The notes beneath the pieces were generated by a model. That model was not told where the DNA came from, searched no databases, and saw nothing but the letters and a program-made list of their open reading frames with translations. A DNA stretch of 64,000 nt, from NCBI RefSeq assembly GCF_000807275.1, contig NZ_CP009056.1, forward strand, positions 2,357,192 to 2,421,191, written 5' to 3'. Origin of the DNA: Frischella perrara. GTDB taxonomy: Bacteria; Pseudomonadota; Gammaproteobacteria; Enterobacterales; Orbaceae. A program made the translations under genes and the position numbers. Numbering within the stretch: position 1 is the stretch's first letter; each line of letters starts with the position of its first letter. Positions 40,992 through 52,845 of this stretch are shown here, one piece after another.

Positions 40992-41681
40992 GTGAGTCAT
41001 TCTGATACAGAAGAACAGTTATTGAAATTGAGAGAATTTTTCGCAAAAACTTGGAAAATTATTGTTCCGGTAATTGTGTTAATTTTCGTAATCATGTTTG
41101 GCTGGCATTTTTGGCAATCACATAAAGCTGAACAATTGCTTATTGCATCTGACAAATATGAATCTTTACTCACTCAATTCAATCCAACAGATCCAAAATC
41201 AATTGATGACCTTGTCAACTTTGCTAATGAAAACGATAACATCTATGGTGTTTTTGCCGATTTAAAGGTAGCTCAATTTTACGTTGTGCAATCAAAAGAT
41301 TTTGCTGGAGCCGAATCATTATTAATAAACGCTCGCAAAAAGACTAACTCTGAAATCGTTTTAGCGATTATTAATATTCGTATCGCTAAATTGCAATATC
41401 AATTGGAAAAATATCAGGATAGTTTAGATACTTTAGATCGAATAAAAAATGCTAAATGGGCAAGTGCAGTAAACGATATTCGTGGCGACATTTTTGTTAA
41501 ACTTGAAAAATATGCAGATGCTTGTAATGCTTATAACTTGGCTTTATCAAGTTCATTACCAGAAAAGCTAGCTGAATATATCAAGATTAAACTAAATCAA
41601 GCTGAAATACTGAAAAGTAAACAAGTTTTTGAGCAAGAAAAAGTGGCTAAACAAAAAGATTCGGAAACTAAAACAAATTAA
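40992..41681 (+). CDS. yfgM: YfgM ancillary SecYEG translocon protein
   Basis: Inner-membrane protein with a periplasmic TPR domain that works with PpiD at the translocon. 229 aa (E. coli 206). A membrane helix spans about residues 20-40 (WKIIVPVIVLIFVIMFGWHFW), followed by helical repeats. GTG start at 40992 with AGGAG directly after the hisS stop. Same position between hisS and bamB as in E. coli. Confidence 0.93.
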   Translation: MSHSDTEEQLLKLREFFAKTWKIIVPVIVLIFVIMFGWHFWQSHKAEQLLIASDKYESLLTQFNPTDPKSIDDLVNFANENDNIYGVFADLKVAQFYVVQSKDFAGAESLLINARKKTNSEIVLAIINIRIAKLQYQLEKYQDSLDTLDRIKNAKWASAVNDIRGDIFVKLEKYADACNAYNLALSSSLPEKLAEYIKIKLNQAEILKSKQVFEQEKVAKQKDSETKTN

Positions 41682-41893
41682 TTATTGCTTTATTACGGGT
41701 ATTATAATTTAGTTATTTGACATAATAATATTAAAACACAGGTGATGAAAAAATACTGTAAAAAAGATTTAACTTCTAGCTGATTAATCAATCAGTTATT
41801 ATGTGTTTTAATTATTAAATTATAGTATTACATTTTACTGATATGTTAAGTAGCACGAGTTTGTGAAATTTAACATCGTCATAGGAAAATAAT

Positions 41894-43078
41894 ATGAATT
41901 TGCGTAAATATTTATTGGCAAGTGTTATTGCTCTTTCGGTAGCATCATTAGCTTCTGGGTGTTCAATTTTTGGGAGTGAACAAGATACAATTGAAGTTGC
42001 GCCCTCACCCGTTGTCGATACATCATTTCCACTAAATCAGAATTGGCATAACGACTTATCGGGAAATGCTAAAATTTATTCGTTATTGTCCCCAGATGCC
42101 TATTTAAATATTGTTTATGCCGCTAGCCGTAAAGGGCAAATTAAAGCTATGGATTTAGAAAGCGGTAAGACCTTATGGAATATTGATGTTTCAAATAGCT
42201 CTTTTTTCAGTAGCCAATCCGCATTACTGTCTGGTGGCGTAATTGTCGATGATAAATATGTATATGTCGGTAGTGAACGGGCAACAATTTATACCATCGA
42301 TAAATATTCCGGTACCATAATTTGGCAAAAAGATGTGAAAGGTGAAGTCATCGCCAAACCTATTTTAGTTGATGATAATCTTATCGTTTTAACTTCAAAT
42401 GGTTATATTCAAGCTTTCAATCGTGATAATGGTAATGAATTATGGGAAGTCAGTACCGAAGTTCCTACTTTGAGTCTTCGAGGTCAATCAACGCCATCAT
42501 TAGCCTACGGTGCAATCGTTTTAGGTGATGATAGCGGCCATGTTAATGCTTATTATGCAAAAGATGGGCAATTAATTTGGCAACAACGTATATCTCAGCC
42601 TAATGGTTCTACAGAAATTGCTAAGCTCAATGATGTTGATGCCTCACCAATCATTGAACAAGGGTTAGTCTATTCAGTTGGTTACAATGGTAACATTGTT
42701 TCGTTAGATCTAAGTAATGGGCAGATTGTCTGGAAAAAACCGTTGGGTTCTTACCATGATATCGTAATGAATAACAATGATCTTTTTGTCGTTGATCAAG
42801 ATGATAATATTTATTCATTAGCTAAAAATGATGGTGCAACAATTTGGAAACAATCTGAGTTATTACATCGTCAATTAACTGATCCCGTAATTTATCATAA
42901 TTCGTTAGTGGTCGGTGATTTTGAAGGCTATCTCTATTTGATCGATATCAATAGTGGTAATATTACTGCTAAAACGCAAGTTAGCAGTAGTGGTTTACTT
43001 TCTAAACCACTCATTGTGGATAATAAAATTATTGTTCAAGCTAAAAATGGCGATGTTTTTGCTTATAGTCCAAAATAA
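41894..43078 (+). CDS. bamB: Outer-membrane assembly lipoprotein BamB
   Basis: Lipoprotein of the BAM complex that folds outer-membrane proteins. 394 aa (E. coli 392). A signal peptide with lipobox LASGC gives lipidated Cys23. The mature part is an eight-bladed beta-propeller with recurring GTIIWQK/GNELWEV/GQLIWQQ-type blade repeats. The 212-bp gap from yfgM suggests its own promoter. It would help insert OmpA and other barrel proteins. Confidence 0.96.
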   Translation: MNLRKYLLASVIALSVASLASGCSIFGSEQDTIEVAPSPVVDTSFPLNQNWHNDLSGNAKIYSLLSPDAYLNIVYAASRKGQIKAMDLESGKTLWNIDVSNSSFFSSQSALLSGGVIVDDKYVYVGSERATIYTIDKYSGTIIWQKDVKGEVIAKPILVDDNLIVLTSNGYIQAFNRDNGNELWEVSTEVPTLSLRGQSTPSLAYGAIVLGDDSGHVNAYYAKDGQLIWQQRISQPNGSTEIAKLNDVDASPIIEQGLVYSVGYNGNIVSLDLSNGQIVWKKPLGSYHDIVMNNNDLFVVDQDDNIYSLAKNDGATIWKQSELLHRQLTDPVIYHNSLVVGDFEGYLYLIDINSGNITAKTQVSSSGLLSKPLIVDNKIIVQAKNGDVFAYSPK

Positions 43079-43448
43079 GCTCGGCAAAGTCTTTTAAATT
43101 GATATTTGATGTTACTTCCTTATAGGAAATTAATGTCGAATTAATATACATTAATTGTTAAATCATTAGGTCGTTTTTTACGACCTAATGTTTATAAAAT
43201 CTTTAATTAGCAAAGATTTGTTAGATATAATAAGTGCTAATATTAAACACTTATTTTTTAAATATTGAATTTTGAAATGGTAAATGTGGTGAATTTAATA
43301 TGATTATTATCGATCATTATTGTATCCATGACCATTTTATTATGAGTTATTGAAAGTTATTATTTGATCTTAATTCAGTACGATTGAATCTATTTCCAAT
43401 CCTAGCGCTACAGATGATAAGATTGGCTACATTAAAAAGAGAATTGAC
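43079..43448. other. Intergenic bamB-der region
   Basis: 370 bp. It contains a strong hairpin, CATTAGGTCGT / ACGACCTAATG (43164-43190), then AT-rich DNA leading to der. No open frame. Confidence 0.55.
43164..43190 (+). terminator. Terminator hairpin after bamB
   Basis: A perfect 11-bp stem CATTAGGTCGT / ACGACCTAATG with loop TTTTT, about 85 bp after the bamB stop, followed by TTTATAAAAT. Confidence 0.7.
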
Positions 43449-44915
43449 ATGATACCCGTCATTGCATTAGTTGGTCGCCCAAACGTTGGCAAATCAACAT
43501 TATTTAACCGTTTAACTAAATCCCGAGATGCTTTAGTTGCCGATTTTCCAGGATTAACTCGTGATCGTAAATATGGTCGCGCTGAAATTAAAGGCCATGA
43601 ATATATTGTTATTGATACCGGTGGTATTGATGGCTCAGAAGAAGGCATTGAGAGCTTCATGGCTGATCAATCACTGCAGGCAATTGAAGAAGCCGATATT
43701 GTTTTATTTATGGTAGATGCGCGTGCAGGTGTGATGCCAGCAGATCACGCCATTGCTAAACATTTACGTACCCGTGACAAACCAACTTTTTTAGTTGTTA
43801 ATAAAACTGATGGACTTGATGCTGATGTAGTCATTAATGAGTTCTATGAGCTTGGTGTTGGTACTGTATACCCTATCGCAGCGAGTCATGGACGTGGGGT
43901 TACCTCATTAATTGAAACTGTTTTTGAACCAATCTTTAATTTTCAAGACAATGCTGAGTTAGATGAGATTGATGATGATAGTAATGCATTACCTGAATCT
44001 TATGATGACTCTATTTTAGATGATACTGAGTCTCTCATTAATCAACCCATAAAAGTTGCAATAGTTGGGCGACCAAATGTCGGTAAATCAACACTTACTA
44101 ATCGTATTTTAGGTGAAGAGCGAGTTATAGTTTATGATATGCCTGGCACCACTCGCGATAGTATTTATATCCCAATGACGCGTGATGAACGTGAATACAT
44201 AATCATTGATACCGCTGGCGTTCGTAAACGTGGCAAAATTAACGAAACAGTCGAAAAATTTTCGGTTATTAAAACATTGCAAGCAATTGAAGATGCAAAT
44301 GTAGTGATATTAGTTATTGATGCTAGAGAAGGTATTTCTGATCAAGATCTTTCATTACTAGGTTTTATCATTAATAGCGGTCGTTCATTGGTAATTGCTG
44401 TAAATAAATGGGACGGCTTATCAATGGATGTGAAAGAACAGATCAAATCAACTTTAGATGATCGTCTAGATTTTATTGATTTTGCTCGATTGCATTTTAT
44501 TTCAGCTTTACATGGCAGTGGTGTTGGTAATTTATTTGATTCAATACAGGAAGCGTATGATTGTGCTACTCGCCGAGTTAATACTGCATTATTGACTAAA
44601 ATCATGCATATGGCGCAAGATGATCACCAACCACCATTAGTACAAGGTCGACGCGTTAAGCTTAAATATGCCCATGCTGGTGGCTATAATCCACCTATCG
44701 TGGTCGTTCATGGTAATCAAGTAACCGATCTTCCTGATTCCTATAAACGTTATCTAATGAACTATTTTAGACGCTCACTGAAAATTATGGGAACACCTAT
44801 CCGTATTCAATTCAAAGAAGGTGCTAATCCATTTGAAGGGCGTAAGAATAGTTTAACGGCCTCACAACAACGTAAACGCAGACGATTATTGAAACATGTA
44901 AGAGGACGACGTTAA
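43449..44915 (+). CDS. der: Ribosome-assembly GTPase Der (EngA)
   Basis: Essential GTPase for 50S subunit maturation. 488 aa (E. coli 490). Two G domains: [13 protein letters not shown] near residue 8 with NKTD, and [13 protein letters not shown] near residue 207 with NKWD. A C-terminal KH-like domain ends in a basic [13 protein letters not shown]. Followed after 5 bp by yfgJ. Confidence 0.98.
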   Translation: MIPVIALVGRPNVGKSTLFNRLTKSRDALVADFPGLTRDRKYGRAEIKGHEYIVIDTGGIDGSEEGIESFMADQSLQAIEEADIVLFMVDARAGVMPADHAIAKHLRTRDKPTFLVVNKTDGLDADVVINEFYELGVGTVYPIAASHGRGVTSLIETVFEPIFNFQDNAELDEIDDDSNALPESYDDSILDDTESLINQPIKVAIVGRPNVGKSTLTNRILGEERVIVYDMPGTTRDSIYIPMTRDEREYIIIDTAGVRKRGKINETVEKFSVIKTLQAIEDANVVILVIDAREGISDQDLSLLGFIINSGRSLVIAVNKWDGLSMDVKEQIKSTLDDRLDFIDFARLHFISALHGSGVGNLFDSIQEAYDCATRRVNTALLTKIMHMAQDDHQPPLVQGRRVKLKYAHAGGYNPPIVVVHGNQVTDLPDSYKRYLMNYFRRSLKIMGTPIRIQFKEGANPFEGRKNSLTASQQRKRRRLLKHVRGRR

Positions 44916-44920
44916 TATCT

Positions 44921-45178
44921 ATGTGTAGCGAACATCATATATCTGGCACTGAAGGAATTTGTCCGATTTGTCACCAACAGATGGAACGAATAAAACCTAC
45001 AATATGTTATTGTCAGCATTGTAAACAAAACTACAATGAGCAGTATGTTTGTCCATTATGTTCATCAGCACTACAACAAATTAAAGGATGTGGAGCGATA
45101 AATTATATTTGTCGTAACGACGGATTAATCTCCACTAGCAAAGTAAAATTTCATTATCTCCCGATTTCGGGTGAATAA
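44921..45178 (+). CDS. yfgJ: YfgJ-like zinc-ribbon protein
   Basis: A small cytosolic protein of the YfgJ zinc-ribbon family. 85 aa (E. coli 71). Three CxxC pairs (CPICHQ, CQHCKQ, CPLCSS), then a GCGAINYICRNDGLIS motif very like E. coli GCGAVDYFC...GLIS. Function is unknown. It lies 5 bp after der, as in E. coli, so they are co-transcribed. Confidence 0.9.
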   Translation: MCSEHHISGTEGICPICHQQMERIKPTICYCQHCKQNYNEQYVCPLCSSALQQIKGCGAINYICRNDGLISTSKVKFHYLPISGE

Positions 45179-45850
<672 letters not shown>

Positions 45851-45874
45851 TTCATAGCTTTCACTTTGGATAAC

Positions 45875-45905
45875 GACAGTCAAAAGATACTCATTTTTGG
45901 CTGTC
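45875..45905 (+). terminator. Hairpin after adk
   Basis: GACAGTCAAAA / TTTTGGCTGTC (one G-T pair) with a 9-base loop, 24 bp after the adk stop. T-run is short. Confidence 0.65.
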
Positions 45906-46705
45906 ATCTTTAAATATTTACTTTTATGATCAACTATCATTATTGCTAATAAATGATCAGCTATTCTTTACAACAACTAAAAACATGACACTCTAATGAT
46001 ATCTTAATTAATAGATATTGATGCCTTGATAAAATTATAACTATATTCATTTAGTATGTTGTTTTTGAATTCGTATTATATAAAAGCATGTAAGCTGATC
46101 ACTCTTTTCTAAATAAGTATATCCTATTAATTACTGTTATAATTTGTCTCCACTTTGGAGAATAAACCGCTATTTCTTAAGACTTATGATTGTAATAATT
46201 ACAAAGCTAATTTTTTATTTTAGAGCTCAAGCATTAGTGCCTTCAATTAGTAATGCAATTAGCGAGTAAAGTTGTACATCAACCCATCTTAGTTAAAATT
46301 AACAAATGCCAATTAACCAACATAAATTGTTTCAACTGAGCAATCTTTTATTCATTGATTAGATACTTCTAAATCACTAAAACCTAAAAAATACAATTCA
46401 ATTACTCTTTAATATCTATTCACTAATAATTTTTTTAGATTATTTTTGTAATAAATTAACTACTTATAAGAACTAACAGAATTTATTTTTGTCTTATATG
46501 TGTTATTTAATAAGTCGCAATATATAAAATACGTAACATATAAAATAATTGTAGGCATTTTGCTTGTATCAATTATCCAATAATAATGATTTCAATTTAA
46601 TATGTATTAATAGAAATTGAGTCATAAATAAAACAATTGGTAACGTGTAATTAACATTAATTTTTTGTTATATAACAAGAAATTTTTCAGTAAGACGATG
46701 ATTCT
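45906..46705. other. 800-bp gene-free region before pmrA
   Basis: The largest gene-free stretch in the window. Very AT-rich, with frequent stops in all six frames. It has a small TCTCCA-CTT-TGGAGA hairpin at 46147-46161 but no long repeat. It could hold a small RNA, the pmrA promoter, or a fully decayed gene. No clear PmrA box (two YTTAAK half-sites five bases apart) was found by eye. Confidence 0.5.
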
Positions 46706-47365
46706 ATGAAAATATTAATTACCGAAGATGATCCATTATTACTGAAAGGATTATATAGCGCATTAAGCGCAGAAGGATTCGTTTGTGAAATGGCAGATAC
46801 AGCCAAATTAGCTAAACAGTTGATGCAAAGCTATTCGTTTAGTGTTGCCATACTGGATTTAGGTCTTCCCGACAGTGATGGCTTGCAGTTATTACGTACA
46901 TGGCGCCAACAAAACAACGATATCCCAGTATTAATATTGACAGCGCGAGATACGATAGAGGATCGGGTAGAAGGTTTAGATTTAGGTGCGGATGACTATC
47001 TAATAAAACCTTTTGCTTTGCAGGAATTACTAGCGCGTGTCAGAGCTTTAATTCGTCGTCGTGAAGGTATTTGTCTTAACATTATCAATTATGGGCATTT
47101 TAAAGTAGATCTTAAGCAACAATTAGCCTTTGATAATAATATCCCCCTGAATTTAACACCTAAAGAATTTGCACTTTTGGCTAGGTTAATAACTAAACCG
47201 GAACAACAAATTCATCGTGATATTTTACAGAATGATTTGTATAACTGGAATAATGACCCAAATTCTAACGTCTTGGAAGTACATATTCACGGTTTACGAC
47301 AAAAAATTGGCAAAAGATTTATCCAAACCGTTCGAGGCTATGGCTATCGTCTGACTTTAAATTGA
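46706..47365 (+). CDS. pmrA: Response regulator PmrA (BasR)
   Basis: OmpR-type response regulator. 219 aa. The receiver domain has acidic ED at 8-9, phospho-acceptor Asp51 in VAILDLGLPD, and Lys in YLIKPFAL. The winged-helix domain has LTPKEFALLARL and RTVRGYGY-like QTVRGYGYRL. Close to E. coli BasR/PmrA throughout (for example LYNWNNDPNSNVLEVHIH), including the same Asp51. In enterobacteria it controls lipid A and LPS changes in response to iron and polymyxin. 24 bp before pmrB. Confidence 0.92.
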   Translation: MKILITEDDPLLLKGLYSALSAEGFVCEMADTAKLAKQLMQSYSFSVAILDLGLPDSDGLQLLRTWRQQNNDIPVLILTARDTIEDRVEGLDLGADDYLIKPFALQELLARVRALIRRREGICLNIINYGHFKVDLKQQLAFDNNIPLNLTPKEFALLARLITKPEQQIHRDILQNDLYNWNNDPNSNVLEVHIHGLRQKIGKRFIQTVRGYGYRLTLN

Positions 47366-47389
47366 TGTGCTTTTTATGGAATATCTTAG

Positions 47390-48484
47390 ATGCGTCTAAA
47401 ACGTAAATTAGCAAGTTTAAAATATAGTATTCGGTGGAATCTTTTTATTACCTTAGGTTTACTGATGTTTATTGGTCAAACTATCACCGTGTTTTGGCTA
47501 TGGTTCGAAAGCAAAGAACAAATAGAGGTTATGGTTGACTTAACATTAAATAAAAAGATTACCGATTCGATTGTCAGAAAAGAAGAATTTGAAGCAGTCA
47601 TGGTATTATTATTTTCAACTTTTACTATTATGTTAATAACATTATTATTAGCATATCAAGCCATTAAAAGAATCACTAATCCATTAGAACAATTACAAAA
47701 AAAATTATCTCTTCGTACCGCTGAAAATCTCACACCTATCAATTCACTTAGTCAAATGAACGAAATAAAATCAATTACCCAGACATTAAATGGGTTATTC
47801 ACTCGTTTAGATGAAACACTACAGCAAGAAAGATTATTTACAGCGGATGTTGCTCATGAATTAAGAACACCATTAGCCGGAATTAGATTGCATTTAGAGC
47901 TATTAGAACGTAATGAAAATATAGACTGTCAAGATTTGATCGAACGTATCGATCGCTTAGTTAATACCGTAGAACAATTGTTAGCATTAGCCCGTTCTAG
48001 TCAAAAATTTATAAGTGGAACTGAGCAAGTGATTAATTTTCAAAATGATATATTTAATCTATTAAATGGTGAACTAAATGATATGGTAAAAACTAAACAA
48101 CAAATATTAATTTGGCAATTAAGCGCTCACCCTCTGTTATTTAAAGGCGATTGTACATTAATTTGTCTTTTATTACGTAACTTAGTCGAGAATTCTTCAC
48201 GTTATAGCCCAACCAATAGCCAAATCACTATTAATTGTTCCTGCCATCAACAAAAAATTGTTATTGAGGTTATTGATGAAGGAATCGGTATTGATGAATC
48301 TAAACTTAGTTACCTTACGCAAGCTTTTTTTAGAATGGATAGACGTCATAAAGGTGTCGGGCTTGGTTTAAGCATTGTCAGTCGTATTATAAAATTACAT
48401 CGAGGCGAATTAATTATCAAAAATCGAGATAATACATCACGTGGCACATGTGTTAAGTGTATTTTACCAATTTTAACTATATAA
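47390..48484 (+). CDS. pmrB: Sensor histidine kinase PmrB (BasS)
   Basis: Membrane sensor kinase partner of PmrA. 364 aa (E. coli 363). Two membrane helices (about 17-37 and 70-90) enclose a short periplasmic loop. This loop contains EEFE at 65-68, an ExxE pattern like the ferric-iron site of Salmonella PmrB. HAMP is followed by His156 in FTADVAHELRTPLAGIRLHL, an N-box LLRNLVENSSRYSP, and a G-box around GVGLGLSIVSRI. The segment VFWLWFESKEQI is very like E. coli VFWLWHESTEQI. Confidence 0.93.
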   Translation: MRLKRKLASLKYSIRWNLFITLGLLMFIGQTITVFWLWFESKEQIEVMVDLTLNKKITDSIVRKEEFEAVMVLLFSTFTIMLITLLLAYQAIKRITNPLEQLQKKLSLRTAENLTPINSLSQMNEIKSITQTLNGLFTRLDETLQQERLFTADVAHELRTPLAGIRLHLELLERNENIDCQDLIERIDRLVNTVEQLLALARSSQKFISGTEQVINFQNDIFNLLNGELNDMVKTKQQILIWQLSAHPLLFKGDCTLICLLLRNLVENSSRYSPTNSQITINCSCHQQKIVIEVIDEGIGIDESKLSYLTQAFFRMDRRHKGVGLGLSIVSRIIKLHRGELIIKNRDNTSRGTCVKCILPILTI

Positions 48485-48520
48485 TATTAATACGTTTTTA
48501 TCTTATATAGGATAATCGGT

Positions 48521-49078
48521 ATGTTTAAAATGTTTAAAAATTCCATTGATTGTAAAATTATTATCTGGACAACTATCATAGGTGGTTTTATCAGCTCATT
48601 AGTAAAATGGGGATCAGAAGTCAATATGCCACCACGTCAACCTGGTGAAATTTCACCGCCGGGCGCAAATATTGACGCTTGGTTAGGTTGGACAGGTTTT
48701 AACTCACATAGCCTCGATTATGTCTATCAAGCAACAACAGTTACTGGAGCTGTAACGCTTTACCATTGGCTATTTAGTTTCATTTTTGCATTTGTGTATG
48801 TTTATATTTCTTATTTTTGGAATAATATTCGCTTATGGTATGGTGTTTTATACGGTTTGATTATTACCGTTGTTATGCATGGTTTTCTCATTCCTTTATT
48901 TGGATTTAGATATCCAGCATATAATAATGGTGCCATTGGTTGGTTGTGGAATCTTAATGGCTATGAATTATGGAGTGAGATTCTGGGTCACATTTACTGG
49001 TCAGTTTCAATTGAAATTTGTATGATAGCAGTATTAGCTCATTTCGCTAGACCAATTCGTGGTGTATGGCATCAGTAA
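48521..49078 (+). CDS. yagU: YagU family (DUF1440) inner-membrane protein
   Basis: A 185-aa protein with four membrane helices. The conserved SLVKWGSEVNMPPRQP and LWYGVLYG segments match E. coli YagU (SAFVKWGAEVPLPPRSP, LWQGLLAG). SEILGHIYWSVSIEI is near the C-terminus. YagU has been linked to acid resistance in E. coli; the mechanism is unknown. It lies 36 bp after pmrB and is probably in the same transcript. Confidence 0.85.
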   Translation: MFKMFKNSIDCKIIIWTTIIGGFISSLVKWGSEVNMPPRQPGEISPPGANIDAWLGWTGFNSHSLDYVYQATTVTGAVTLYHWLFSFIFAFVYVYISYFWNNIRLWYGVLYGLIITVVMHGFLIPLFGFRYPAYNNGAIGWLWNLNGYELWSEILGHIYWSVSIEICMIAVLAHFARPIRGVWHQ

Positions 49079-49099
49079 AATAATATATTCACCATCGAC

Positions 49100-49129
49100 A
49101 AAAAAGCCATATTTGAAGATGGCTTTTTT
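49100..49129. terminator. Bidirectional terminator yagU / grpE
   Basis: AAAAAAGCCAT / ATGGCTTTTTT with an 8-base loop between convergent genes; A- and T-runs on both sides serve both directions. Confidence 0.93.
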
Positions 49130-49161
49130 GTTGTTATAAATTAATCTAATAATTAAATCAA

Positions 49162-49764
49162 TTACTTAGCAACTACAACCATTGCAGGACGTATTAAACG
49201 ACCATTTAAGGTATATCCTTTTTGAATAGTATTAACGATTTCACCTGATTGATGATCTGGCGACTCAATCATAGTAATTGCTTGGTGCACATCTGGATTT
49301 AACTGTCCATTTTCTGTACCCACAACTTCAATACCAAATTTCTTAACAGTATCTAAAAACGATTTAAGTGTTAATTCCAACCCTTCAACCGTAGCTTTAT
49401 GCTCAGGATTTTCTTTATCTGTAGCTTCTAAAGCACGTTCAAGATTATCAATAACTGGAAGTAACTCATTAGAGAATTTTTCTAAAGCGAATTTATGTGC
49501 TTTTTCAACGTCTTGTTCAACTCGTTTACGAACATTGTCAATTTCTGCTCGTGCGCGAACCATTGCTTCGCTTTCATTTTTCTTAGCAATTTGTAGTTCT
49601 TTTTCTAATGCTTCAATTCTCTGATCTTTAGCTTGGATTATTGATTCAAATTGGGATTGTTTATCATCATTGTCTGATTTTGTTTCAGTGATATTTTCTG
49701 CCCCTTCTGGTTTTGTGCTAATATCTTCACTTTGTTCTGACACCGTCTTTTCTTGCTCAGTCAT
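49162..49764 (-). CDS. grpE: Nucleotide exchange factor GrpE
   Basis: Nucleotide exchange factor for DnaK. The start is ATG 49764 ([11 protein letters not shown]) with GGAG upstream; a longer frame to 49785 is rejected. 200 aa (E. coli 197). An acidic disordered N-terminus, a long coiled coil (about 50-100), then [15 protein letters not shown] and HPDVHQAI-like [10 protein letters not shown] and [19 protein letters not shown]. Single gene, divergent from nadK as in E. coli. Confidence 0.97.
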   Translation of the reverse strand: MTEQEKTVSEQSEDISTKPEGAENITETKSDNDDKQSQFESIIQAKDQRIEALEKELQIAKKNESEAMVRARAEIDNVRKRVEQDVEKAHKFALEKFSNELLPVIDNLERALEATDKENPEHKATVEGLELTLKSFLDTVKKFGIEVVGTENGQLNPDVHQAITMIESPDHQSGEIVNTIQKGYTLNGRLIRPAMVVVAK

Positions 49765-49806
49765 AGGATACTCCAAAATTATCAAAAATATTTTTTATTT
49801 AAGGTA

Positions 49807-49834
49807 TTATGGGGATAAAATTTAAGATTACAAG
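49807..49834 (-). promoter_or_regulatory. Sigma-32-like heat-shock promoter of grpE
   Basis: On the minus strand, CTTGTAA, 13 bases, then CCCCATAA. This is close to the sigma-32 consensus CTTGAAA-N13-17-CCCCATNT. It lies about 45 bp before the grpE start. Confidence 0.75.
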
Positions 49835-49905
49835 ACCAGACCTTAAAGTGGAAGGGATAAAACAAATTTCTTTCAAAGAATCAATAAATTAACAAGGGTT
49901 ATTTT

Positions 49906-50787
49906 ATGCATAAGCAATTTAATTGCATTGGATTAATAGGAATACCTAGACAACCGACCGCCTTAGTTACTCATCAAATTATCTTTAATTGGTTGAAAGA
50001 AAATGGCTATCAAGTGTTAGTCGAAGAAAAACTAAGTGAACATCTTGCTTTTGATGTTGAACATTTTGCATCGCTAGAAGAAATCGGAAAACAAGCTCAA
50101 CTTGCGATTATCATAGGTGGTGATGGCAATATCTTAAGAGCTGCTCGTTTTCTTTCATATTATGATATAAAGATGATTGGTATCAATCGTGGAAATTTGG
50201 GCTTTTTAACAGATATTTCGCCCGATAATGCCATCGAAAATCTATCAAAAGTGTTATTAGGTGATTATATTGATGACCCAAGGTTTTTACTTGAAGTCTC
50301 AATTTACAATAAAAAGGGTCAGAACACAGCTTCAAGTTTTGCCGTCAATGAAATTGTACTTCATCCTAGCCATGTAGCCCATATGATAGAGTATGATGCT
50401 TATATTAATAACCGTAAAGCCTTTTCTCAACGGGCTGATGGTGTGATTGTTGCTACTCCAACGGGTTCAACAGCCTACTCGCTTTCAGCTGGAGGTCCAA
50501 TTATCACGCCACAGTTAGATGCGATTATTATTACACCTATGTTTCCTCATTCATTATCAGCTAGGCCATTAGTTATCAAAAGTAATAATGTAATCAAATT
50601 AAAGTGTCCAAGTGCTAAAGAAGCGCTCCAAATAACATGTGATAGTCAAGTTATTCTTAATGCTGAAGCTACAGATAGTATCATTATTAAACGTTCTCAA
50701 AATGCGTTTAATTTAATACATACCGCTAATTATAACTATTTCAAGAACCTATCAAGTAAATTAGGTTGGTCAAAAAAGCTGTATTAG
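49906..50787 (+). CDS. nadK: NAD kinase
   Basis: Phosphorylates NAD to NADP. 293 aa (E. coli 292). The GGDG motif is IIIGGDGNILRAAR, and the second conserved region is NEIVLHPSHVAHMIEYDAY and TPTGSTAYSLSAGGPI. ATG 49906 after AAGGG. Divergent from grpE, as in enterobacteria. Confidence 0.97.
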   Translation: MHKQFNCIGLIGIPRQPTALVTHQIIFNWLKENGYQVLVEEKLSEHLAFDVEHFASLEEIGKQAQLAIIIGGDGNILRAARFLSYYDIKMIGINRGNLGFLTDISPDNAIENLSKVLLGDYIDDPRFLLEVSIYNKKGQNTASSFAVNEIVLHPSHVAHMIEYDAYINNRKAFSQRADGVIVATPTGSTAYSLSAGGPIITPQLDAIIITPMFPHSLSARPLVIKSNNVIKLKCPSAKEALQITCDSQVILNAEATDSIIIKRSQNAFNLIHTANYNYFKNLSSKLGWSKKLY

Positions 50788-50900
50788 ATAGTTCAAGAAC
50801 TATGGAATATTAATGGAAATTTCTATACATTATAAAGAATGTGCAATTGTATTTAATATGCTTATTACATAATTGGTTTATTAAGATCAATAAAAAGAAA

Positions 50901-50927
50901 ATTATCGTGCAATAAATGCACGATAAT
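50901..50927 (-). terminator. Terminator of the atp operon
   Basis: A perfect 11-bp stem ATTATCGTGCA / TGCACGATAAT with loop ATAAA. On the minus strand it is followed by TTTTCTTTTTA. It may also stop nadK transcription. Confidence 0.88.
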
Positions 50928-50941
50928 GAGTAGATTGGTTG

Positions 50942-51364
50942 TTAGCGATTACTACGGGTTAAGTCAATAACACGTAATTTAGCAAGTGCCTTAGACAATT
51001 CAGCTGAAGCTTGCGCAAAAGACATATCCCCTCCCGGGTTGTTAATATGTTCTTTCGCTTGTCTTACCGATTCTTGTGCCCTTGCTTCATCAAGATCTTC
51101 TCCACGAATCGCCGTATCAGCCAAAATCGTGACCATTGTTGGCTGCACTTCTAGAATACCACCTGATAGATAGATAAACTCTTCTTCTCCATCTGCTTTA
51201 ACAATTCCAACCATACCAGGTCTAATTGTTGTTAGCAATTGAGTATGACCAGGAAAAATACCTAATTCACCTTCACTACCGGTTACTCTTATTCGCTGAA
51301 CTTCACCTGAAAAAAGGTGAGATTCAGCACTAACAACTTCTAATTGATAGGAAGTTAGTGCCAT
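50942..51364 (-). CDS. atpC: ATP synthase epsilon subunit
   Basis: Central-stalk regulatory subunit of F1. 140 aa (E. coli 139). N-terminal beta-sandwich ([17 protein letters not shown]) and a two-helix C-terminal domain ([16 protein letters not shown]). Last gene of the operon. Confidence 0.97.
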   Translation of the reverse strand: MALTSYQLEVVSAESHLFSGEVQRIRVTGSEGELGIFPGHTQLLTTIRPGMVGIVKADGEEEFIYLSGGILEVQPTMVTILADTAIRGEDLDEARAQESVRQAKEHINNPGGDMSFAQASAELSKALAKLRVIDLTRSNR

Positions 51365-51390
51365 AATACTATCTCCGCGCTAGTTATCTC

Positions 51391-52800
<1,410 letters not shown>

Positions 52801-52845
52801 TTAATCTGTTGCCTATTATTATTTGTAGGCAACATGACCTTAACG

